NCBI GenBank assembly: GCA_937888895.1
Contig: CALASV010000012.1
Span: 1 to 10,380, forward strand
Length of the DNA stretch: 10,380 nt
Source: an uncultured Clostridia bacterium
GTDB taxonomy: Bacteria > Bacillota > Clostridia > Lachnospirales > Lachnospiraceae
Direction: 5' to 3'
In this document: piece after piece, positions 5,142 through 10,380 of the stretch
How positions within the stretch are numbered: the first letter of the stretch is position 1
How the letters are laid out: the number at the start of each line of letters is the position of its first letter
Notes under the pieces: model-generated
What the model saw: the letters and a program-made list of their open reading frames with translations, nothing else
The model's database searches: none
What the model was told of the DNA's origin: nothing
Program-made: the position numbers and the translations under genes

Positions 5142-6830
5142 TTATCCAATCAGCACCATTTTTCCTTCGAACGCAAATCCATATTTTTTAATATGCTCTG
5201 CTTTTATTCCCTTTGCTATTAAAACAGCTTCATACTGCTTATCTTCTATTTGCCTTAAAGCAACTTCTACGGTTTCTTCCAATGACTTTTCTTTTTTCGG
5301 ATTATGCACTTTAAATTCTATAATAATTGCATTTTTATTTTTATCTATAGGTTCTAACATCACATCATAACGACCGAATCCACTTTCCCGATTCGAAGTC
5401 AGTACATACTCTCCTACTAATTCTGTTATTAAACCTAATACAAATCCATGATAAAATTTTTCAGGTTCCGATTTCGATGGAGTTTTCGCTGTATCAAAAT
5501 AGCTAAAGATATCTCTTGTAATTCGATTCATATATTCATTCATTTCTTCTACATCATCTCGAAGTAATGCTTTCACAAAATCATTATAATCTTCTGCTAT
5601 ACTCTTAAACCAGCCTCGAACCATACTATAAAACATACGCTTTACTTCATAATTCGTTAATGCTAATTCATATAATACTTCTCTATCCCCTACTAACTCC
5701 ATTCGCTCATGGCTTAACACTTTTAAATAACCACTTGCCAATAATAGACTCCAAATAGCATTTTTATCCACATCTAATTGATTATATACTATCTGTTCAT
5801 CTACTTCACATTGAATCGTTTTTCCTTTTAATAAATCTTCAAAAATTGTTTTAACTTTTCTATTTCCTTCTCGAACTAATTTATTTACTAAAGAATTACT
5901 GCTCGTATTTGCCCAATAGGTTCCATAAATTCCTGTATCTAAAAAATTTAAAATCGACCATGGATTATAAATATCTCTATACTTTCCAAATACAAATCCA
6001 TCGTACCACCATTTTACTTTTTCTTTCTCTTTCTCTAATCCACAGTTCTCTAACGCACAAAACACTTCCTCTTCTGTAAAACCAAAAGCTGTTGCATATT
6101 CATTCGATGTTGTTGTTACTACTTTTAAATTATTTAAATCAGAAAAAATAGACTCCTTACTCACTCTCGTAATTCCTGTCATAACTGCTCGTTTCAAATA
6201 GGGATTCGTCTTAAACGTAGCATTAAACAAACTTCTTGTAAAATATACTAATTCATCCCAATAACCATTCACATAAGCTTCTTGCATTGGTGTATCATAT
6301 TCATCTAATAAGACTATGACTTTCTTCCCATAATAACGATATAAAAAATCAGACAATTGATATAATGCCATTGGGGCATCTTCTTCACTCAAGCCATTTG
6401 TCACTTGGTCAAAATATCGTTTCTCTGCTTCAGAAAGTACCTCACTTTCTTTTAAAAAAGTATTTTTTTCATATTGTTTCATCAATAATTGCCGAATACG
6501 ATAACTTGTAATTTTATAATCTTTTTCCTTCACATTCGCAAAAGATAAACTAATCACAGGATATGTTCCTTGTAACTTTCGATATTCTTCTTCCTGCCAA
6601 ATCGAAAGCCCTTCAAATAAATCTCCTCGATTTGCATACTCCACCGAAAAGAAATTTTCCAACATACTCATAGTTAATGTTTTACCAAAACGCCGAGGAC
6701 GGGCAATTAATGTGACTTCATCCCCACTTTCCCACCATTCTTTCATAAAATTTGTTTTATCCACATAAAAATAATTATCTTCTCTTAACTTATCAAAACT
6801 CTGTATACCAATAGCTACTTTTCTCTCCAT
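5142..6830 (-). CDS. AAA-ATPase-like protein with C-terminal PD-(D/E)XK nuclease-like domain
   Basis: This 562-residue protein is of the AAA-ATPase_like/DUF1703 family, often in many copies in gut anaerobes. The N-terminal part opens with IGIQSFDKLREDNYFYVDKT (7-26), which marks the family. A Walker A-like RPRRFGKTLT (44-53), a Walker B VIVLLDEYDTPM (171-182) and a sensor-like MTGITRVSK (217-225) follow. The C-terminal domain (about 455-562) has FGRYDVMLEP (Asp489) and IIIEFKV (Glu505, Lys507), the D...ExK core of PD-(D/E)XK nucleases. No frameshift is seen, and the protein appears intact. A GAGAGG site lies about 8 bases before the ATG. Biological role is unknown; defence, mobile-element and DNA repair roles have all been imagined but nothing here decides. 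It stands alone, flanked by palindromic sequences on both sides. Confidence 0.9.
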   Translation of the reverse strand: MERKVAIGIQSFDKLREDNYFYVDKTNFMKEWWESGDEVTLIARPRRFGKTLTMSMLENFFSVEYANRGDLFEGLSIWQEEEYRKLQGTYPVISLSFANVKEKDYKITSYRIRQLLMKQYEKNTFLKESEVLSEAEKRYFDQVTNGLSEEDAPMALYQLSDFLYRYYGKKVIVLLDEYDTPMQEAYVNGYWDELVYFTRSLFNATFKTNPYLKRAVMTGITRVSKESIFSDLNNLKVVTTTSNEYATAFGFTEEEVFCALENCGLEKEKEKVKWWYDGFVFGKYRDIYNPWSILNFLDTGIYGTYWANTSSNSLVNKLVREGNRKVKTIFEDLLKGKTIQCEVDEQIVYNQLDVDKNAIWSLLLASGYLKVLSHERMELVGDREVLYELALTNYEVKRMFYSMVRGWFKSIAEDYNDFVKALLRDDVEEMNEYMNRITRDIFSYFDTAKTPSKSEPEKFYHGFVLGLITELVGEYVLTSNRESGFGRYDVMLEPIDKNKNAIIIEFKVHNPKKEKSLEETVEVALRQIEDKQYEAVLIAKGIKAEHIKKYGFAFEGKMVLIG

Positions 6831-6857
6831 ACAAACAACCTCTCTTTCTAAAGAAAA

Positions 6858-6885
6858 CCTATAACTAAATAGTATCTTCTATCAA
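6858..6885 (-). promoter_or_regulatory. Possible promoter of the AAA-ATPase-like gene
   Basis: Read leftward: TTGATA (6885-6880), 16-bp spacer, TATAGG (6863-6858), about 28 bases before the start codon. The -10 matches consensus at only four of six positions, so this is tentative. Confidence 0.3.
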
Positions 6886-6921
6886 ACCATAAAATAAAAA
6901 ACGTATTGTATCTTTCCACGA

Positions 6922-6961
6922 AAAAATCTACTATACTATTTCTTTAGTATAGTAGATTTTT
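6922..6961. terminator. 17-bp perfect hairpin, possible terminator in either direction
   Basis: AAAAATCTACTATACTA (6922-6938) pairs perfectly with TAGTATAGTAGATTTTT (6945-6961) across a 6-base loop. An A-run on one side and a T-run on the other would allow termination in both directions. It sits between two divergent genes, where no known transcript needs ending. It may serve the reading-frame tail at 6979-7065 or a short unannotated RNA, or act as an operator. Confidence 0.55.
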
Positions 6962-6978
6962 GAACAAATTACAAATAT

Positions 6979-7065
6979 TTAAAATCGAAACTCCCTAATT
7001 TCTTGCAATACTTCTCCATACGGTCTACCTTTTCCAAATTTCTTCTTTTTTATTTTTCTTTTGAC
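6979..7065 (-). pseudogene. 28-codon open tail, possible remnant of a decayed gene
   Basis: On the - strand a frame without a start codon runs from a stop just upstream (TAG) to TAA at 6981-6979. It encodes a lysine-rich stretch followed by FGKGRPYGEVLQEIREFRF. The last part looks more like real protein than chance AT-rich sequence, and a terminator-like hairpin begins 18 bases after the stop. I do not recognise the family. It could equally be a chance frame. Confidence 0.2.
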
Positions 7066-7100
7066 CTATAAATTTTATACTATCCTTTACATTATCATTC

Positions 7101-7129
7101 TTGCTTTTTTAATTTTCCTATTATATAAT
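7101..7129 (+). promoter_or_regulatory. Promoter of the secreted protein gene
   Basis: -35 TTGCTT (7101-7106), 17-bp spacer and a perfect -10 TATAAT (7124-7129). The start should fall near 7136, leaving a short leader of about 22 nt with the consensus ribosome site AAAGGAGG (7143-7150), 7 bases before the ATG. The -35 is weak (TTG only), so an activator may help. Confidence 0.6.
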
Positions 7130-7157
7130 AAAACAAACTGGTAAAGGAGGAAACTAA

Positions 7158-8693
7158 ATGAGAAAAATATTTCCAAAATTATGTGCTTTACTGTGCATAG
7201 TTATTATATTAATTTCCCAATCACTTTCTCTAACAAGTTTAGCAACTACTTCTATTGCTTCTGGCTCTGCTTTAGATATGGAAAAATTTACAACAATTGC
7301 CACAGGTTCTGCTTTAGATACAGAAATTGCTACAGGTCCTGCTTTAGCAAATATGTTAATGGAAGAATCTGAATTACCAAAAATTCAAAGAGTTGTACTT
7401 CCTACCATTCAAGACGATTCTTACGATTTTACAATTGATGTAGATGGATTGTTAAGCCAATATGACTCTAATTATACCAAAGGAGATAATGTTTACTTTT
7501 CTTCTATAAAAAATCCTGCTCAGTTAAACATTGACTCTTCAAGCTCTAATGCAACAACTTCTCTTGTTGTTAAGAGTAAACTTCCTAATACAGGACTGTT
7601 TGAATATACAATACTTCATACAACTGTATCAGAATTAGAAACAATTTTAAAACAATATTATGTTTGGCAAACAAACCCAGACTCTATTTCTGATGGCAAA
7701 TGGACTCAACTTACCATAGATAATTATACTACTTTCTTTGAACTTTCGGCAGATGAAGAAGGAAATATTATAAAAATAACCTATGATACAGAGCCTTTAG
7801 CAGATACCATAGAAAATATTTGGGATGGTAAAATTTACACAATTACCTATACTGAAATTTCTGGAGAAGAAGCTGCCATTCGATTTTATGAGGAAGAAAA
7901 CCCAACTATATTAATTAATGAAACAAATGCTACATTATATGTAAAACTAGTAGATAAAGAAGGAAATATAGCCTATAGCGAAGCAACTTTAACACCAAAT
8001 ACTTCTGGTAGTATATACTATCAACCAGCTACTTATATCCATGCAAATTCTTCTATCCCAGCAGTGATTACAAATAAATCTACCTTTGACATTAGTGTTA
8101 CTGCTGAAGTTCACATTATAGATGGAGATGAATTAACATTTTGTGATACGGTTGATTTTAATCATACTTCTACCCATGAACCAAATATTTATATGGCACT
8201 TACCGATGGTACACATGAAGCACCTGTAAACGATAACACTGCAACAGCTTCTTATATTTTAAAAGGTAGTCAAGCGAATGCTATACAATACTTAAACTTA
8301 TCCTTAGGTTCTGATGGACAATTTACTGGAATGTATCATTCTTACTTAGCACCTTTAACTACTTATGATTCTGTCTCTTTTGAATTAGTAGCAACTTTAG
8401 ATGACCGTAAGGCTACCGAACACGCATGGGATTCTTACATTAGTAATCTTGCAAATGGCATTTATGAAAAACCTTCCATTGAAGTAATTTATAAATTTAC
8501 AGAAGTAACACAGGATGAAACAAATCCAGAAAATTATATTACAGAATATGGTGATACTTATGTAATTACAGATGCTACATTAAATCAAGAAGATTACTGG
8601 GTAAAAACTGTAATTGCAAACTCACAAATAGAAAGTGATTTACTTCCTAACACATATTATTCTTACTTAATACCAAAAAGAAAGCAAAGTTAA
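7158..8693 (+). CDS. Exported protein of unknown function with A-[ST]-G-[SP]-A-L repeats
   Basis: A 511-residue protein of a family I do not recognise. The N-terminus is a signal peptide: MRK, a hydrophobic core at about 9-25, and a likely cut after SLA (about residue 29). Just after it come three short repeats, ASGSALD (34-40), ATGSALD (48-54) and ATGPAL (58-63), a motif I associate with exported proteins of Lachnospiraceae. The rest is rich in Thr, Asn, Tyr and Ser, with alternating hydrophobic residues that suggest beta-sandwich folds. There is no lipobox, C-terminal membrane segment, choline- or SLH-type anchor or sorting signal; LPNTG near residue 144 is internal. The chain ends in a basic KRKQS, so the protein is released or held by other contacts, or its C-terminus has been lost. 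It is a single gene with its own promoter and a terminator after it. Confidence 0.8.
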   Translation: MRKIFPKLCALLCIVIILISQSLSLTSLATTSIASGSALDMEKFTTIATGSALDTEIATGPALANMLMEESELPKIQRVVLPTIQDDSYDFTIDVDGLLSQYDSNYTKGDNVYFSSIKNPAQLNIDSSSSNATTSLVVKSKLPNTGLFEYTILHTTVSELETILKQYYVWQTNPDSISDGKWTQLTIDNYTTFFELSADEEGNIIKITYDTEPLADTIENIWDGKIYTITYTEISGEEAAIRFYEEENPTILINETNATLYVKLVDKEGNIAYSEATLTPNTSGSIYYQPATYIHANSSIPAVITNKSTFDISVTAEVHIIDGDELTFCDTVDFNHTSTHEPNIYMALTDGTHEAPVNDNTATASYILKGSQANAIQYLNLSLGSDGQFTGMYHSYLAPLTTYDSVSFELVATLDDRKATEHAWDSYISNLANGIYEKPSIEVIYKFTEVTQDETNPENYITEYGDTYVITDATLNQEDYWVKTVIANSQIESDLLPNTYYSYLIPKRKQS

Positions 8694-8706
8694 CATTTCA
8701 ACAGAT

Positions 8707-8751
8707 AAAAATGACACTTCCTTGGCTAAATTGCCTTGAAGTGTCATTTTT
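8707..8751. terminator. Bidirectional terminator between convergent genes
   Basis: AAAAATGACACTTC (8707-8720) pairs perfectly with GAAGTGTCATTTTT (8738-8751), a 14-bp stem, with a short GGC/GCC pairing within the 17-base loop. The A-run and T-run on the two sides let it end both the secreted protein transcript from the left and the ABC transporter transcript from the right. Confidence 0.88.
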
Positions 8752-8780
8752 CATTCCTCACTTATATCATATTTCCTCTT

Positions 8781-9644
8781 TTATTCAAAATTTTTTCTAT
8801 AATAAATCAACCAACTTATCAGAATCAACAATACTCCTATTCCAATATAAATGAAATAAATATCCTCTGGTAATGGTTTCTTCTCCGTATTTAATACATT
8901 CAATAAAGTAAACGGATATACACTTCGAAATTGTTTCAAATTCCTAGAAATTTGCATGATACCTTCAGCATCTGCTTGTATACTTCTTAAATAATATGAC
9001 ACATAATCTGTCACTTTATATAAATTGCCTACTATATAAGAAACAATACACACACTAAATATAAAATCTCTATAACTCATATTTCGCGTTTCTAACATAG
9101 CATATACTCCGGTCAGTGTTGCTATAAAAAATAAAAATGGAAGACCTCTTACTGCAATCATATAGATATTGCCCCACTCATTTTCAAAAGCTAATCCCAA
9201 CTTATCACATAAAAAATATAATGCTACTGCAATTGCCCCTATATACAACGCCCATCGAATCAATACAGAACCAAGAAAACTTATGAAACGTATGAAAAAA
9301 ATTTGTGTTTTTGTATATGGTTGATTTAAATAAAAAATAGTAATTCCCTCTTCTTCATCACGATTCAACATATCACCAGAAACAACACACATTGCCATCG
9401 CTACCATATGTACTAAAATTAACGCTAAATAAAAAGTAAGTAATCCTTCATTCATCGCATAGACATTGGATAAACCACAAAGTGCCAATGCTTCTCTTGG
9501 CCATTCCATTGCAATTTCTTGAATTTCAGGTAAATAATCTTTCGCTATAAATGAACCTATTGCTACTATAAACATTATCAAAAAAAAGATTACCCCTGTC
9601 TTCCATAATTGCTTATACTCTTGTTTTATACTTCTTGCAATCAT
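8781..9644 (-). CDS. ABC-2 type transporter permease
   Basis: A 287-residue integral membrane protein. Hydrophobic segments lie at about 17-35, 68-90, 112-130, 131-147, 162-183, 192-210 and 263-282, so six or seven membrane spans. The stretch RDEEEGITIFYLNQPYTKTQ (95-114) is the amphipathic gate/elbow region typical of ABC-2 exporters, and the long loop between the first two spans is expected outside the cell. The ATG overlaps the TGA of the upstream ATPase gene (ATGA, 9641-9644), and its AAGGAGAA site lies inside that gene, so the two are translationally coupled. Substrate cannot be read from sequence; relatives export peptides, antibiotics or envelope parts. No peptide or immunity gene is adjacent in the window. 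Confidence 0.85.
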   Translation of the reverse strand: MIARSIKQEYKQLWKTGVIFFLIMFIVAIGSFIAKDYLPEIQEIAMEWPREALALCGLSNVYAMNEGLLTFYLALILVHMVAMAMCVVSGDMLNRDEEEGITIFYLNQPYTKTQIFFIRFISFLGSVLIRWALYIGAIAVALYFLCDKLGLAFENEWGNIYMIAVRGLPFLFFIATLTGVYAMLETRNMSYRDFIFSVCIVSYIVGNLYKVTDYVSYYLRSIQADAEGIMQISRNLKQFRSVYPFTLLNVLNTEKKPLPEDIYFIYIGIGVLLILISWLIYYRKNFE

Positions 9645-10380
9645 TCTTCGTTCTCCTTTCCTTCTTGTGTTACCATATCTTCTTCTATTGTAGAAGCTAC
9701 TTGCTGTTGTATAACTACTTCCTCTATTTCGTTTTCCTGTTTTTCTTCTTTCTTACAATGAATATCTAAAATTTCACCCATACGTGCTGACTTTACTACT
9801 ACATTTTTCTCCATACCACAAGCTGTTACTTTCTCTCCAATCTCTTCCCAGGAAAGTTCAGAAAGATAAGTATATTCTTCTCTATCTACACTATCTGGTT
9901 CACCAAATAACTCCTTCATTTTATCCACATCGACTTTACGAAAAACTACTTTTTTAGGTGGAATCCAATCTTTTGCTACTCTGTCTTCCTGTATCAATTC
10001 CCCCTCCTTAATATATACATAGCTATTCGCATTCTCATTAGCATCTTCATAATGCTCTGCCACTAATAAAATTGTCATACCTTCTTCATTTTTTTTCTTC
10101 AAATAAGACAATAACTTTTCAGACATTTCCTCTGTTAAAAAATTAAATGGCTCATCTAAAATCAATAACTTTGGTGATGTCAATAATGCCCCAATAATAG
10201 AAACTAACTTATTTCCCTCATACGTCATTTCTGTCAAATACTCTTTTGTATCAATCTGAAAATAATCTACTAATGAAGCTACTAACTCTTTATCTTTTAC
10301 TTGATATGTTTTTGCCATCTTCCGTAAATACTTTTTTACTTTCATACCATAAAGCATTAAAATTTCATCTGGCACATAAC
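9641..10380 (-). CDS. ABC transporter ATP-binding protein (5' end outside window)
   Basis: The C-terminal 245 residues of an ABC ATPase. The frame stays open to the window edge, and the first visible residues, YVPDEILMLYGMKVKKYL, match the segment after the Q-loop, so Walker A is outside the window. Counting from the P-D-E triplet's preceding residue, Walker B is LLILDEP (70-76) with catalytic Glu75, and the H-loop is VAEHYED with His108. The signature motif is degenerate: TYEGNK stands where LSGGQ or SKGNKQ is usual. An extra C-terminal region (about 135-244), rich in Glu and Lys at its end, follows the ATPase fold. It drives the permease encoded directly downstream, with a 4-bp gene overlap. 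The class resembles ABC-2 exporters of antibiotics and peptides (CcmA-like). Confidence 0.87.
   Translation of the reverse strand, partial: YVPDEILMLYGMKVKKYLRKMAKTYQVKDKELVASLVDYFQIDTKEYLTEMTYEGNKLVSIIGALLTSPKLLILDEPFNFLTEEMSEKLLSYLKKKNEEGMTILLVAEHYEDANENANSYVYIKEGELIQEDRVAKDWIPPKKVVFRKVDVDKMKELFGEPDSVDREEYTYLSELSWEEIGEKVTACGMEKNVVVKSARMGEILDIHCKKEEKQENEIEEVVIQQQVASTIEEDMVTQEGKENEE

Noticed and set aside
7061..7081. TTGACC with TATACT as a promoter before the secreted protein gene
   Set aside because: The spacing is only 9 bp; TTGCTT/TATAAT at 17 bp lies closer to the gene and fits better.
7181..7372. 63-residue + strand frame
   Set aside because: Shadow of the secreted protein gene; its Cys/Tyr/Phe-rich sequence is typical of an out-of-frame reading of AT-rich DNA.
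7587..7601. LPNTG as a sortase signal in the secreted protein
   Set aside because: It is internal, about 365 residues from the end, with no hydrophobic span and basic tail after it.
1..10380. CRISPR array, tRNA, rRNA, transposase or phage genes
   Set aside because: No regularly spaced repeats, cloverleaf-like sequences, rRNA segments or such proteins were seen on either strand.

Overview
The window looks like chromosomal DNA from a low-GC Gram-positive anaerobe, most likely a Lachnospiraceae-type Clostridia. The reasons are AT-rich base use, strong AGGAGG-like ribosome sites, an AgrC/LytTR-type two-component pair, a ROK-type sialic acid operon, an AAA-ATPase-like/PD-(D/E)XK gene of the kind multiplied in gut Firmicutes and Bacteroidetes, and a secreted protein with A-T-G-S-A-L repeats. 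The placement is inference; there is no rRNA or other marker gene.

Layout from left to right. (1) 2-1197: the 3' end of a GHKL sensor kinase gene (+) meets a LytTR response regulator gene (-) tail to tail, with the two reading frames overlapping by 16 bp. (2) About 1254-1619: a compact type I toxin-antitoxin locus. A 38-residue membrane peptide resembling BsrG/TxpA holin-like toxins is read leftward. A roughly 97-nt antisense RNA is read rightward and lies wholly inside the toxin 3' UTR. Both promoters (17-bp spacer, TGn-extended -10), both terminators, an anti-Shine-Dalgarno stem and a possible 5'-3' closing interaction can be seen. (3) 1839-4993: three genes of sialic acid breakdown on the + strand: a fused YhcH/NanQ-type anomerase plus NanE epimerase, a ROK kinase (NanK) and the aldolase NanA. 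Together they would take N-acetylneuraminate to ManNAc and pyruvate (NanA), phosphorylate ManNAc (NanK) and epimerise ManNAc-6-P to GlcNAc-6-P (NanE half), while the anomerase half would help sugar anomers interconvert. No transporter, sialidase or regulator gene lies in the window. (4) 5029-5134: a 106-bp imperfect palindrome between nanA and the convergent AAA-ATPase-like gene (5142-6830, -).

(5) 6831-7157: a divergent intergenic region with a 17-bp perfect hairpin, a short reading-frame tail that may be a gene remnant, and a promoter for the next gene. (6) 7158-8693: an exported protein of unknown function with three short repeats just after its signal peptide. (7) 8707-8751: a bidirectional terminator. 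(8) 8781-10380: an ABC transporter pair on the - strand, with the ATPase gene upstream (cut by the window edge) and the ABC-2 type permease downstream, coupled by a 4-bp ATGA overlap. No tRNA, rRNA, CRISPR array, transposase or integrase was seen.

The most interesting element is the toxin-antitoxin locus. It is a known kind of system, but this copy shows most of the expected control parts in about 370 bp.
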